Assembly (NCBI GenBank): GCA_024278595.1
Contig: JAJRSW010000068.1
Span: 1 to 64,000, forward strand
Source: Fidelibacterota bacterium
Lineage (GTDB): Bacteria > Fidelibacterota > UBA8477 > JABMPR01
DNA: 64,000 nucleotides
Direction of reading: 5' to 3'
In this document: positions 19,207 to 29,800 of the stretch, one piece after another
Layout of the letters: each line of letters starts with the position of its first letter
How positions within the stretch are numbered: the stretch's first letter is position 1
Program-made: the position numbers and the translations under genes
The notes under the pieces: model-generated
Told to the model about the DNA's origin: nothing
What the model saw: only the letters and a program-made list of their open reading frames with translations
Databases searched by the model: none

Positions 19207-20838
19207 TTACATCTGATCCGGAGCACTGATCCCCAGGATATCCAGGCCATTCCTCAGGGTGATCTGGATTGCTTCCAGTAAGGCCAGTCTGGCCTTGGAA
19301 AGATCCGGTTGATCCAGATCGATGACCTTGTACTCTGTGTAAAACTTATGCAAAGCTGTAGCCAGACCGTATAGAAAAACCGGGAGATGGTGAATCTCTA
19401 AAGCACGCCGGCAATGGTCAATCACCTCCGGAAATTCAAGGGCTTCATTGATCAATGCAATAGTATATTCCTCATTCAGTAGGGACAGATCAGCCTGCCG
19501 GATATCAGTATCCAGACCACGTTCTTTAGCCCGGCGAAAAATGCTGGAAATACGAGCGTGAGCATATTGCAGATAGAATACTGGATTCTCTTCAGTTTGC
19601 CGCTTTGCCAAATCAAGATCGAAATTGAGATGACTCGAAGCACTCCGCATGATATAAAAATAGCGGACTACATCGACCCCGACTTCATCGATCAATTCAT
19701 CCAGGGTCACAAAGTTAGCTTTACGGGTTGACATCTTTACCACTTCCCCGGAGCGTAGCAGGGTGACAAACTGATGGATCACCACATGAATATGCTCATA
19801 CTCTAAGCCCATTACCCGCAGGGCAGTCAATACATCTGGATAGGCATCAATGTGATCCGCCCCAAAAATATCAACCACCAGATCAAAACCCCGAGCGATC
19901 TTTTCTCTATGATAAGCAATATCCGGTAACCGATAGGTGGGCTCACCGCTGGATTTTACCAGGACCCGATCTTGTTCTATGCCCAGTTCAGAGGTCTTAA
20001 ACCAGGTGGCACCGTCCTTTTTATAGAGGAGATCTTGCTCCTTCAGGATGGCCAGAACCTCATCGATCTTGCCGGTTTCATAAAGTGAACGCTCATTGTA
20101 AAAGACATCATGAATGACCCCGATCCGTTTCAAACTGGATCTGATTATGGCAAATATCGATCTTTCAGCATAGTCCTTGAAAATATTTACATCGCTTTCC
20201 ACATCAAGGTCAGGTTGCTCTTCCAACAGACGCTTGGCCACGTCGATAAGATAATGACCCTCATACCCACCATCCGGAAGCGCGATGGACTGTCCCTTGA
20301 GACCCAGATAACGACTTTTCAACGATTCACCCAGGAGCCGCATCTGGCGACCGGCATTATTGAAATAGTATTCGCGGGTCACATCATAGCCGGACCAGGT
20401 CAGAATAGCAGCCAGGGTATCTCCCAGAACGGTCTGACGTCCGTGTCCAACAGTCAGCGGACCAGTGGGATTAGCACTGACAAATTCTACCTGAGCGGTT
20501 TTCCCGGCGCCGATGGCATTTTTGCCATAATTTTCACGAAGTTCTAGAATATGCTTTAGTTGGGTGGTCAAATATGATGCGGATTGGAAGAAATTGATAA
20601 AGCCCGGTTTAACGATCTCATATTTTTCTACGATTTCCGGATCAAGATTGATCTCTGCCAGCAATTCTTCAGCGATCTGCATGGGCGCCCGTTTGAGATC
20701 CCGAGCCAGGGTCATGGCTATGTTGCTGGCCCAATCTCCATTTTCAGCTTTTTTGGGACGGGATAGTTGAATTTGTTTGGCAGGCCAATCCAGTTGAATC
20801 AGACGAGCACGGATCTGTTCTTCTAAATAATCAAGCAT
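19207..20838 (-). CDS. argS: Arginyl-tRNA synthetase
   Basis: VEFVSANPTGPLTVGHGRQTVLGD, KMSTRKANFVTLDELIDE. Confidence 0.97.
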   Translation of the reverse strand: MLDYLEEQIRARLIQLDWPAKQIQLSRPKKAENGDWASNIAMTLARDLKRAPMQIAEELLAEINLDPEIVEKYEIVKPGFINFFQSASYLTTQLKHILELRENYGKNAIGAGKTAQVEFVSANPTGPLTVGHGRQTVLGDTLAAILTWSGYDVTREYYFNNAGRQMRLLGESLKSRYLGLKGQSIALPDGGYEGHYLIDVAKRLLEEQPDLDVESDVNIFKDYAERSIFAIIRSSLKRIGVIHDVFYNERSLYETGKIDEVLAILKEQDLLYKKDGATWFKTSELGIEQDRVLVKSSGEPTYRLPDIAYHREKIARGFDLVVDIFGADHIDAYPDVLTALRVMGLEYEHIHVVIHQFVTLLRSGEVVKMSTRKANFVTLDELIDEVGVDVVRYFYIMRSASSHLNFDLDLAKRQTEENPVFYLQYAHARISSIFRRAKERGLDTDIRQADLSLLNEEYTIALINEALEFPEVIDHCRRALEIHHLPVFLYGLATALHKFYTEYKVIDLDQPDLSKARLALLEAIQITLRNGLDILGISAPDQM

Positions 20839-21047
20839 GTGTGGATTCGATCAATTCTAAAGGATCAGTTAATAAAAAGTCAGGAAATATCATTGAGATC
20901 CATAATATTTCAACTGGTAGAATATGGTATTTCAAGGAGTGGCGCAGTCTATGGTCAGAAATCAGATTATTAAACTGAAGTATGACACTACTATTTTCAC
21001 TCGGTTAACTTCGGCCATACTAATATCTATCCAAATCGCAAACAGTG

Positions 21048-21449
21048 CTATAGATCTTCAAAAAGTGGAGTATCAGCATTGGGGAGCTGATCCTCATCAG
21101 ATAGTTCGGTGATCTTTGCATCAACCCAGAGGCGTTCCAGGTCATAGTAATCACGACTGGCATCGTGAAAAATATGCACGACCACATTAACGTAATCCAG
21201 CAGGATCCATTCACGGGTAGCATAACCTTCCCGACTATAAGGTCGTTCTACCGCAGCGAGTTCATCCACAATATGGTCGGTTATGGCTTTGACCTGCACA
21301 TCTGAGCTCCCGGAGCAGATCACGAAAAAATCAGTCATGGATGTGAGCTTCTGTACATCCAGAATCTTTACTTTATTTGCTTTTTTTTGCTGGGCGAGTT
21401 CACCGATCTCAAAAGCCAGCTTTTTTGAATCCAGGTAGTTATTAGGCAT
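21048..21449 (-). CDS. rsfS: Ribosomal silencing factor RsfS/Iojap
   Basis: MTDFFVICSGSSDVQVKAI, YATREWILLDYVNVVVHIFHDASRDYYDLERLW. Confidence 0.95.
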   Translation of the reverse strand: MPNNYLDSKKLAFEIGELAQQKKANKVKILDVQKLTSMTDFFVICSGSSDVQVKAITDHIVDELAAVERPYSREGYATREWILLDYVNVVVHIFHDASRDYYDLERLWVDAKITELSDEDQLPNADTPLFEDL

Positions 21450-21506
21450 AGATCATTTCATTTTTTAATTGATTGGGGTTGGAACAATTGTGGCAAGCCT
21501 GGCAGC

Positions 21507-22073
21507 CTAAGACTTCTTATCTTTATAGGCTGGAACCGATTTGTAATCATGACCGATGATCATGGTTATATCCACTGCCAGACTGGCATCCACTTCAATA
21601 CTGACCCGATCTCGTTGGATACCCAGTTCCTCAGCCAGCTTAAAGGCAGCATCTGTATTGTTAGTTCGAGCAATAATGATGGTGTTGTCATAACGAAAAT
21701 GAGCAGCGTTCTCAGTATTCAGGACATCAAAGGTCTTTTCATGAACGATATCTTTAAACAGGGCCGCCACTCCGCTCACACCACAGCCATTCAGGATCTC
21801 AATCGTCACATTAGGGTACTTTTTACTGGCAATCAGCGTTTCAGGGGTGACCTCTTCAGGGATCTCTGCATAATAGCGCATTTCCTCCGCCACAGCCCGG
21901 TTATTGGTGTGCCGGTTCCAAAATGACCAGATAAAGGTGAGCACCAACACAGAGAGTGCCAGCATCAGAAAATTCACCAGCATATCAGCTGATTGGGCAG
22001 GTCGTTTTTTACGGTTTTTTTTGGTAGCGCGTCGGGATTGTTTGGAGGTTTTGCTGTTCAGAACTTTTGCCAT
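21507..22073 (-). CDS. LytR C-terminal-domain membrane protein
   Basis: Single TM followed by VTIEILNGCGVSGVAALFKDIV...IIIGHDY. Confidence 0.8.
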   Translation of the reverse strand: MAKVLNSKTSKQSRRATKKNRKKRPAQSADMLVNFLMLALSVLVLTFIWSFWNRHTNNRAVAEEMRYYAEIPEEVTPETLIASKKYPNVTIEILNGCGVSGVAALFKDIVHEKTFDVLNTENAAHFRYDNTIIIARTNNTDAAFKLAEELGIQRDRVSIEVDASLAVDITMIIGHDYKSVPAYKDKKS

Positions 22074-22079
22074 TTAAGA

Positions 22080-22583
22080 TCAGTATCCTCGTGGTCGATA
22101 AATGTTGGGTCTAAAAAATTGGTTATAACTATTAGCCGGTTGCTGACTGAATCCAAAATGAAAATACAGATTTTCTTTTGGTTGATACGTGATCTCACCG
22201 CCATACAGGATATTTTCTTTGTTAAAGCCATTGATAAATGAATACTGCTCATCCACCGGTGTGATCGTTGAGAAGGGGGAGTGCATCAGACCAACAAATC
22301 CCCTAACACTCAGTTGAGGGTTGATCACATAATCAAAACTGGACCTCAGGAGACCCATGGCAACGGCCTCGCCACCGGCAGAGCTCATCTGCATGGAATA
22401 ACTGTTGTGAAAATTGACCCGGGACAGATCGATACCAAGGATACTGGGGGCTCCGTTCGAGCTCTTTATATTGAGACCGGGAATGTTGGGCACATCCTGT
22501 TTGTACTGTGCCTGTAGCAACAGAGGAACCAGCACTAAGATTGCACTCATGATCAAGATATATCTGTTTTTTTCAGCCTTCAT
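22080..22583 (-). CDS. Exported protein of unknown function
   Basis: N-terminal signal peptide; compact gene cluster position. Confidence 0.6.
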   Translation of the reverse strand: MKAEKNRYILIMSAILVLVPLLLQAQYKQDVPNIPGLNIKSSNGAPSILGIDLSRVNFHNSYSMQMSSAGGEAVAMGLLRSSFDYVINPQLSVRGFVGLMHSPFSTITPVDEQYSFINGFNKENILYGGEITYQPKENLYFHFGFSQQPANSYNQFFRPNIYRPRGY

Positions 22584-22586
22584 ATA

Positions 22587-23339
22587 CTACTCCTGCGCGG
22601 TCAAAATCTTTGCTTCCACTGTTTTTAATTCATCCACAGTGTTGATACCCTGAATTTCAGAAAAAGTTTCACAGATTTCAACCCCTACCTTTGCTCCCGT
22701 GTTTTGCATCAAGGGCAGGACATCCGGCAGGTAATATTCACCCTGAGCGTTGCTGTTGCCCACTTTGTTGAGTTCGGCAAAGAGTTTTCTGCTGTCAAAA
22801 ACATAAATACCGGAATTGATCTCATTGATGTTTAGCTGCTCTTTACTGGCATCCTTGTGCTCCACCACCCGATCGAACAGATCTTCCCCGGTGCGCAGGA
22901 CCCGTCCATAACCTTTGGGATTATCAGCTAAGGCAGTGAGCACTGTGGCGGCAAAATTGCCCCTGTGGTGTTTGTCCAGCAAAGCCGCTAAAGTACTGCC
23001 CCGCAGGAGCGGAACATCCCCGGATAATACGATGACATCACCCTCAAAATCTTTGAGTAGTTCCGCCGTTTGCAGAACGGCATGACCCGTACCCAGTTGT
23101 TCCAATTGTTCAGCAAAAAGTACCGCTTCGTTTTTTAGAGAGTCTCTTACAACTTGCTGTTGATGACCAACGATGCAAATGATACGGGTCGCTGAAAGAC
23201 TTTTGGCCTGATCCACCACATATTGGATCAGCGGTTTGCCTAAAACCAGATTGCAGACTTTCGGAATATCGTCACGCTGCATGCGGGTGCCTTTTCCGGC
23301 TGCCATGATCACTACTGCTAATTGTTTACCCATATTCAT
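22587..23339 (-). CDS. UDP-N-acetylglucosamine pyrophosphorylase-like nucleotidyltransferase (N-terminal half of GlmU only)
   Basis: VVIMAAGKGTRMQRDDIPKVCNLVLGKPLIQYV, VLSGDVPLLRGST, NSGIYVFD. Confidence 0.88.
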   Translation of the reverse strand: MNMGKQLAVVIMAAGKGTRMQRDDIPKVCNLVLGKPLIQYVVDQAKSLSATRIICIVGHQQQVVRDSLKNEAVLFAEQLEQLGTGHAVLQTAELLKDFEGDVIVLSGDVPLLRGSTLAALLDKHHRGNFAATVLTALADNPKGYGRVLRTGEDLFDRVVEHKDASKEQLNINEINSGIYVFDSRKLFAELNKVGNSNAQGEYYLPDVLPLMQNTGAKVGVEICETFSEIQGINTVDELKTVEAKILTAQE

Positions 23340-23393
23340 CCCTATTCATCGTCAACTTAACCGCATGAGCTGTAAAGAATACGAAATTATAGT

Positions 23394-24494
23394 TTAGACC
23401 GAACTTATGATCCCGCCACCAACCACATTCCTATCCTGAAAAAAAACAGCTGATTGTCCTGGCGTAATGGCATTTTCCGGTTTTTCAAAGACCACCCTGA
23501 GCTCATCCTCAGAAATGCGGGTGATGGTTGCTGCTGCTGCCGCATGATTATAGCGTATCTGAACATCAACAGGATGATCGATGATGTGATCCTCAGGGAT
23601 CAACCAATTACACGAATTTACCGTAAAAGAAGTGGCGTCAGCATCTGCCCTGTTTCCAATATGAATGATGTTCCGTTCCCTATCGATCTTATTGATGAAT
23701 ACGCGCTCTCCTGTTGCCAGGCCCAGGCCTTTACGCTGTCCCACTGTATAGTTGAAGATACCCAGGTGTTGACCAATCACTTTTCCCTCTGAATCAACAA
23801 AATCGCCTGAAGGAGCAGCCCTGACTATTTCTGGATACTGCTCATTGAGAAAACGCCGATAATCGTTATCCGGTACAAAGCAAATCTCCATGCTTTCCGG
23901 TGTTTCTGCCGTTCTCATATCAGCCTGGGCAGCCAGGTGGCGAACATCTTTTTTTGAAAGATCCCCCAGGGGAAAAAGCGTTCGCTCCAGATCCGCTTGA
24001 CGGATCCCCCAGAGTGCATAGGACTGATCCTTATGTAGGTCTTTTCCACGTTTGATCACCCAGCGTCCGGAGGCTTCATGCTTAACTTTTCGCGCGTAGT
24101 GTCCGGTGGCCAGAAAATCTACTCCCAGGTCGTCCAGCTTATTGAGGAGTGCATGCCACTTGATCTCAGTGTTGCAAATAATACAGGGATTGGGAGTTCT
24201 GCCGACTTTGTATTCCGACACAAAATTTTCAATAACGATCTGTTTGAACTCGGCTGACATATCCAATGTATAGTGAGGGATACCCAAAGCGGCACATTCA
24301 GCTTTGGCATTGTTGATGTCATCCAGGGAACAACAGTTACTGTCATGGGTGGGCCGGCCACCTGTATCAATGTAGCCCCAAAGCTTCATGGTAACTCCCA
24401 TGACGTCATAACCCTGTTCCACCAGGAGCCGGGCTGCCAGAGAGCTGTCTACACCACCACTCATGGCGATGACTACTTTATATTTGGATTCCAT
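23394..24494 (-). CDS. mnmA: tRNA-specific 2-thiouridylase
   Basis: AMSGGVDSSLAARLL, PNPCIICNTEIKW, GHYARKV, DQSYALWGI, GQRKGLGLA. Confidence 0.96.
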   Translation of the reverse strand: MESKYKVVIAMSGGVDSSLAARLLVEQGYDVMGVTMKLWGYIDTGGRPTHDSNCCSLDDINNAKAECAALGIPHYTLDMSAEFKQIVIENFVSEYKVGRTPNPCIICNTEIKWHALLNKLDDLGVDFLATGHYARKVKHEASGRWVIKRGKDLHKDQSYALWGIRQADLERTLFPLGDLSKKDVRHLAAQADMRTAETPESMEICFVPDNDYRRFLNEQYPEIVRAAPSGDFVDSEGKVIGQHLGIFNYTVGQRKGLGLATGERVFINKIDRERNIIHIGNRADADATSFTVNSCNWLIPEDHIIDHPVDVQIRYNHAAAAATITRISEDELRVVFEKPENAITPGQSAVFFQDRNVVGGGIISSV

Positions 24495-25644
24495 CAGGAT
24501 CTCTTTGAATTGAATAAATGATCATTCCCAGTTCATCACAGAAATGATCGATCTCGGCTTTAGTCGTTTGGAGACCCAGAGAGATTCGCAAGCTGGCTTG
24601 AGCCAGGGTGTCTTCCAGACCCATGGCAGTCAGGACATGTGAAGGTGCCTGGGAACCGGAGCTGCAGGCCGAACCATTGGAGACAGCAATTTTGGCCATA
24701 TCCAAACGAATAAATAGGGCCTCTCCATCAACATGGTGAAACGAGCAGTTTAAAATATGCGAACTATAGCTAGCTTGACCCCGATTGATCTGGATCCCGG
24801 GAATGCTCCGTAATCGGACTTGCAGATGCTGAATAAGACTCTCATAATGCTGCTGTGATTCGGCATATTTTTCCAGAATAATCTCTGAAGCCCAGGCAAA
24901 TGATTTAGCTCCCAGGGTATTCTGCGTACCAGCCCGCAGGTTATTTTCCTGGCCTCCCCCAAAGCTGATTCCCTGGAGCGTTGTCCCACTCCGTAGAAAC
25001 AGCACCCCAATACCAGCTGGCGTTCCGATCTTGTGCCCTGATAACGCGAGTGAGTCTACCCCAATTGTGTCCAGCTGGAGCGGGATGTGTCCCAGGGCTT
25101 GCACCCCATCACAATGAAATTTAACACCTTGTTCACCGGCGATCCTGGCTATCTCGGATACGGGATGGATCAAACCAGTTTCGTTGTTGACCCACATGAG
25201 GGCTATCAAGGTGGTGTCAGCGCTGATACTCTTAGCCAGCTCATCCAGATCGATCTGTCCCTGAGCATCGGTGTGCAAATAACTCACCCTGAACCCATCC
25301 TGTTCCAATTGCTGGAAACTTTCCAGAACGGAGCGGTGTTCTGTCCGACAGGTGATAACATGCTTACCTCGCTGGGACTGAGATCGAGCTAAACCGGCGA
25401 TGGCCAGATTATTTGCCTCCGTACCACCAGAAGTAAAGAGGATCTCGCTGGGTTTGCAGGCTAAGCCCTCAGCGATGTTTTGGCGTGCCAGGTCCAGCTC
25501 TGCGGCTGCTGCCCGGCCAAGACTATGGATGCTGGAAGGGTTGGCCGTGGGTCGATCCAACCAGTGGGCAAGCTTGGCTCTCAGCTCTGGCAACAGGAAG
25601 GTCCCGGCTGCATGATCCAGATATATGTTCTCGCCACGCTTCAT
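24478..25644 (-). CDS. Cysteine desulfurase (NifS/IscS family)
   Basis: YLDHAAGTFLLPE, FTSGGTEANNLAI, LSGHKIGTPAGIG, SNGSACSSGS; likely start at 25644. Confidence 0.93.
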   Translation of the reverse strand: MKRGENIYLDHAAGTFLLPELRAKLAHWLDRPTANPSSIHSLGRAAAAELDLARQNIAEGLACKPSEILFTSGGTEANNLAIAGLARSQSQRGKHVITCRTEHRSVLESFQQLEQDGFRVSYLHTDAQGQIDLDELAKSISADTTLIALMWVNNETGLIHPVSEIARIAGEQGVKFHCDGVQALGHIPLQLDTIGVDSLALSGHKIGTPAGIGVLFLRSGTTLQGISFGGGQENNLRAGTQNTLGAKSFAWASEIILEKYAESQQHYESLIQHLQVRLRSIPGIQINRGQASYSSHILNCSFHHVDGEALFIRLDMAKIAVSNGSACSSGSQAPSHVLTAMGLEDTLAQASLRISLGLQTTKAEIDHFCDELGMIIYSIQRDPDGIQI

Positions 25645-26034
25645 CCTCTGAACATAGTCGAAAGCACAGGGAGAGGGAAATATTATTGGAAGTATAAATA
25701 TGAAACTCGAAAGTTTAGACACGATTAATACCAATCAGACACGAGCTGTTCACGAATAAAAAATTGATGTGCCACTATTGACCGGCATACGGCTATTTAC
25801 TTCCACCGGGTTACGCTGGCTCAGAGAAACATATTGATTGGTGTGCAGAAATAATAATCCGTCCTGAGTCTCAGCGCTGAGTGTCGCTTCTGAAACCACG
25901 CGAATTGTTGCCAGAATCCATCAGCGTTCATCTGTGGTCAAAAGAGAACTGCTCCAGCCAGGTATTGGGCCTATTGCCTGGCTCCTTTTCCTCCTTCCTT
26001 ATTTGTGATTCCCGCTTAATTTCAGGGCAAGTTT

Positions 26035-27408
26035 ATGAAAGACCTTCACCTCCATATTGACACCGTAAGACGACTCCTTCGGCGCCACGCCAAGAGCAAT
26101 CTGGAAAATATGTTGGCCAAATTACACGCCGCTGATGTGGCTATGATCTTTCGTCATATCACTACTGAGGAACGTGAAGAAGTCTTTTTAACCATCGCCT
26201 CAGTGGAACATGCTGCTGAAGTTGTCTCCGAAATGGATGAGCATCTCATTGAAGAATTGTTGATCTCGCTCCCCATTGAAAAGATCATGCAGTTGATGAA
26301 AGCCATGTCTCCCGATGATGAGGCTGATATCCTGCAACTACTCCCGGAAGAATTGGCTACCGAGATATTGGACCGTCTCAAGGATAGTGAATCCGAGGAG
26401 ATGGAGAGTCTCATGGCCTACCCGGAAAATTCTGCCGGTGGGTTCATGATTCCGGATGTGTTTGCCCTCCATGAGGACACCACCGTAGGACAGGCAATTG
26501 CATCCATCCAAAATCAGGATGAGCAGGAGATGGTCTTCTACCTTTATGTGGTAGATGATCGTCAGCATCTGGTGGGTGTCATATCTCTACGAGACCTGAT
26601 CACCTCCAAACCCGATAAGAAATTAAGCCAGATGATGATTACTAAGGTGCATGCCGTACAGCCCCTGACCGATCAGGAAGAAGTGGCTCATATCGTTTCG
26701 CAATACAACATTCTGGCAGTTCCTGTAATTGATGGGGGCAATAAACTCATGGGAATCATTACCGTGGATGATGTCATTGACGTGATCCGCGAGGAAGCCA
26801 CAGAAGATTTTCTACAAATGGCTGGTGCTGGGCGAGACCGTGATATCCTCATGAAGAGTGCCTTTTCGAATGCAAAAACTCGCGTGCCCTGGCTTTTTGC
26901 TAGTTGGCTTGGAGGCCTGGTAGTTGCCGGTATTCTCAGTAGCCATGAGAAAACCCTGAGTCAGGTCATGGGTTTGATCGCATTCTTACCGATAGTTCTG
27001 GGTATGGCTGGTAACGTTGGTACACAGACCGCCACCATAATCATACGTGGTATTGCTACGGGTAGAGTCCAAACCAAGGGCACTTTAAGGCTGGTATTTA
27101 AACAACTGCAGGTCGGGTTGTTGCTGGGTATCACGTTTGGCCTACTCCTGGGAGGTGCGGGATATTTTCTAGGCTTTGCTGGATATGTGGATACAGGAGT
27201 TATCAGCACTTTGGAGCTGGGTATTACTATTGGGAGCTCCATTGTTTTGGCCATGTTATTTTCTGCTTCCCTTGGCTCGCTGGTGCCAATAATCTTGAAT
27301 CGTATCAATCTTGATCCCGCCGTTGCAACAGGTCCTTTCGTTACAACGAGTTCCGATATTATCGGAGCCCTGGTCTACCTGCTCGTTGCCGGATTCTTTA
27401 TACTATAA
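26035..27408 (+). CDS. mgtE: Magnesium transporter MgtE
   Basis: MgtE_N, tandem CBS domains, FLPIVLGMAGNVGTQTATIIIRGIATG. Confidence 0.95.
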   Translation: MKDLHLHIDTVRRLLRRHAKSNLENMLAKLHAADVAMIFRHITTEEREEVFLTIASVEHAAEVVSEMDEHLIEELLISLPIEKIMQLMKAMSPDDEADILQLLPEELATEILDRLKDSESEEMESLMAYPENSAGGFMIPDVFALHEDTTVGQAIASIQNQDEQEMVFYLYVVDDRQHLVGVISLRDLITSKPDKKLSQMMITKVHAVQPLTDQEEVAHIVSQYNILAVPVIDGGNKLMGIITVDDVIDVIREEATEDFLQMAGAGRDRDILMKSAFSNAKTRVPWLFASWLGGLVVAGILSSHEKTLSQVMGLIAFLPIVLGMAGNVGTQTATIIIRGIATGRVQTKGTLRLVFKQLQVGLLLGITFGLLLGGAGYFLGFAGYVDTGVISTLELGITIGSSIVLAMLFSASLGSLVPIILNRINLDPAVATGPFVTTSSDIIGALVYLLVAGFFIL

Positions 27409-27411
27409 AAA

Positions 27412-28515
27412 ATGAGTTTCATGATCACCGGACTATTGGTCCTCTCGACGCTCATTTATACTATCTACACACTTGTTATCACCCGGGGACTTCTCTCCAT
27501 TCCATCCAGCTCACCTAGAGTAGATCACCCAACTGTGGCCATTGTGATTGCAGCCCGCAATGAAGAGCAAAATCTGCCCCAATTATTATCAGATCTTGTA
27601 GCCCAAAATTATTTGGGTCCTCTGGATATTTATATCGCTGATGATCGATCAACCGATTCGACCTGGAGTATTTTAGAACAATTTTCCAGAAAACATAACA
27701 ACCTGCACCCCGTGCGGGTTAGCGCTTTAGCCCAACACATGACTCCTAAAAAGAACGCACTGACGGAATGCCTGAAACAGACAACTGCCGAGCTTATTCT
27801 TACTACGGACGCTGATTGCCGGGTGGGTCCTGCCTGGGTAGCCAGTGCAGTTTCCCAGTTGGGTGAAGACGTGGGAATTCTCATCGGTTACTCTCAGGTT
27901 GAAGCCAACACATTCTTTCAGCGGTACCAGGCACTCGATTTCGTCGGCATCATGGCGGCCAATGCGGGCATGATGACCCAGGGGCGGGTTTGGAGTGGGT
28001 CGGGTCAAAATCTGGCCTATCGGCGATCCGCCTTCACAGCCATCGGAGGTTTTAATCCGGTTGCCCACAAGATTTCAGGAGATGATGTCTATCTGGTCCA
28101 GACGATTCCGGCCAAGACGGGGTTACAAGCCAGATTTAATTTTGACCCGGATCATTTTGTACGAACAATGCCCATGAATTCTCTCAAAGAATTTATCAAC
28201 CAGCGGATCCGCTGGTCATCGAATTCCCGGGGGCTGGAGAAAAGTAAACCGTGGTTCTTTGCTTTCCTGGTCAGTGCCTTTTTAACCAACCTGTTACTGT
28301 TGATCTCAGTGGTGAGTGGCTGGTTCATTTTTGCTTTCTGGTTTGCTCTGGTGCTCAAGTTTCTGGCTGAAGGTGTGGTGTTGGTGAGCGGCGCCAGGCG
28401 GTTTGGGTATTGGTCACTGCTACCGATCTACCCGGTTTGGTTTTTCTTGCAGCCACTTTATATCAGCTATGTTGGGCTCAGGGGATTGCAGGGCAAGTTT
28501 AGCTGGAAGCCCTGA
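27412..28515 (+). CDS. Family 2 glycosyltransferase, membrane-associated
   Basis: VAIVIAARNEEQNLPQLLSDL, DDRSTDSTW, TTDADCRVGP, QRIRWSSNSRG. Confidence 0.92.
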   Translation: MSFMITGLLVLSTLIYTIYTLVITRGLLSIPSSSPRVDHPTVAIVIAARNEEQNLPQLLSDLVAQNYLGPLDIYIADDRSTDSTWSILEQFSRKHNNLHPVRVSALAQHMTPKKNALTECLKQTTAELILTTDADCRVGPAWVASAVSQLGEDVGILIGYSQVEANTFFQRYQALDFVGIMAANAGMMTQGRVWSGSGQNLAYRRSAFTAIGGFNPVAHKISGDDVYLVQTIPAKTGLQARFNFDPDHFVRTMPMNSLKEFINQRIRWSSNSRGLEKSKPWFFAFLVSAFLTNLLLLISVVSGWFIFAFWFALVLKFLAEGVVLVSGARRFGYWSLLPIYPVWFFLQPLYISYVGLRGLQGKFSWKP

Positions 28516-28524
28516 GTACTGACC

Positions 28525-29250
28525 ATGAATTATAAAACGCTATTGATCCTGTGGCTGACCTGGAGTACAATTTCTGCGACGCCGACTGATCAAGTGATCC
28601 AATACGAGGTCTCATATATGGGGATTCCTCTGTTGGATATGCAGCTAACCTGGGTAGAAGATGATACCAGTGTCCAAATATCGTATGACAATAGACTGAA
28701 GCCGTGGATCGCCTACTTTCATCCGATACACAATATTTACCGGGTTCATTTCCGACGGACGGATTTTGCACCGATTGATTGGTCCAAAACGATCTCAGAA
28801 GGGAAAATGCAGTTTCAACTTGCTGCTAAATTGGATCCTGATAGAAAAACAGGTCGCTTCTCGAATGGACAGCGCTTTGAATTCCCAGCCGGGGGCTTGA
28901 CTGTTTTTTCAGCAACTCATTATTTAGCTGCCAGAGCGCACGATCCTGATTTTTTCCCGGTGAAACTACCGGTATTCATCGATGGCCAGGTATGGGAAGC
29001 GGCGGCTCGCCGATTTGATGAGCTTCATCCCCACCCAGAATACCGCTCAGCACCCGGGCAGGTCCTGATAGAAGCCAGTTTACATTATCTTTATGGAGCA
29101 AGTGTGGTGGCGCATAACGATATTCTTACCTCGGTGATTGCCACGGAAGGAACCCGGTTTATCCTGTGGGTTGCCCCTGATGGGCATTATACCAAAGCGC
29201 AATTCGGTCGATTTCCCAAAGCCGTGATCATGGATCAGCTGAAAAACTGA
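28525..29250 (+). CDS. DUF3108-like exported protein
   Basis: YEVSYMGIPLLDMQLTW...NRLKPWIAYFHPIHNIYR. Confidence 0.7.
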   Translation: MNYKTLLILWLTWSTISATPTDQVIQYEVSYMGIPLLDMQLTWVEDDTSVQISYDNRLKPWIAYFHPIHNIYRVHFRRTDFAPIDWSKTISEGKMQFQLAAKLDPDRKTGRFSNGQRFEFPAGGLTVFSATHYLAARAHDPDFFPVKLPVFIDGQVWEAAARRFDELHPHPEYRSAPGQVLIEASLHYLYGASVVAHNDILTSVIATEGTRFILWVAPDGHYTKAQFGRFPKAVIMDQLKN

Positions 29251-29287
29251 GTTGATCGGGTGGTCAAGATAATACTGTAATCAGGCA

Positions 29288-29668
29288 ATGTTCCAGCGCA
29301 CAAAAACCATACTTGTTGAACATTGGAAGGCGTTCGCCTTTTTGATCCTGGCTGGTGGTTTTGTTTATATCGGGCTCATTCTTGAATGGGATAAAGAGAT
29401 CATGGCTGGTCTGGTTTTGCTGTTTGGAATTCTCTCACATGCTTTTGCCGGGCTGGTGGCCTTGGTGGCGCTGGTGCCGTTTATCGGTCCCCTTTTGATC
29501 AAAGTTCTGTCCATCCCTATTTTCTGGTTACTCAATGCAGGTGGCTATTTTGTTTCCATCATTTTTGTAAAAAAGGGTTACGGCTCAAGTGTGGTGAAGA
29601 GCCGGGTACTGACCATTGTCCTGCTGGTCGGAGTGGTGATCGGCTTTATTCTGGGTAAGATCATCTAA
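29288..29668 (+). CDS. Hypothetical membrane protein
   Basis: Multiple TM segments. Confidence 0.65.
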   Translation: MFQRTKTILVEHWKAFAFLILAGGFVYIGLILEWDKEIMAGLVLLFGILSHAFAGLVALVALVPFIGPLLIKVLSIPIFWLLNAGGYFVSIIFVKKGYGSSVVKSRVLTIVLLVGVVIGFILGKII

Positions 29669-29800
29669 CCCGCGTATTTCGTTTCAGGGCGCAGGTTTAC
29701 TTGTCAAGCCTACCAGATGTCGTCTATTGGTGCGGACTGGAGTATGACCAGTTTCTCCTCTAAGCTGGCTATCATACCATTTTCAGTTCTATATCAGCCA

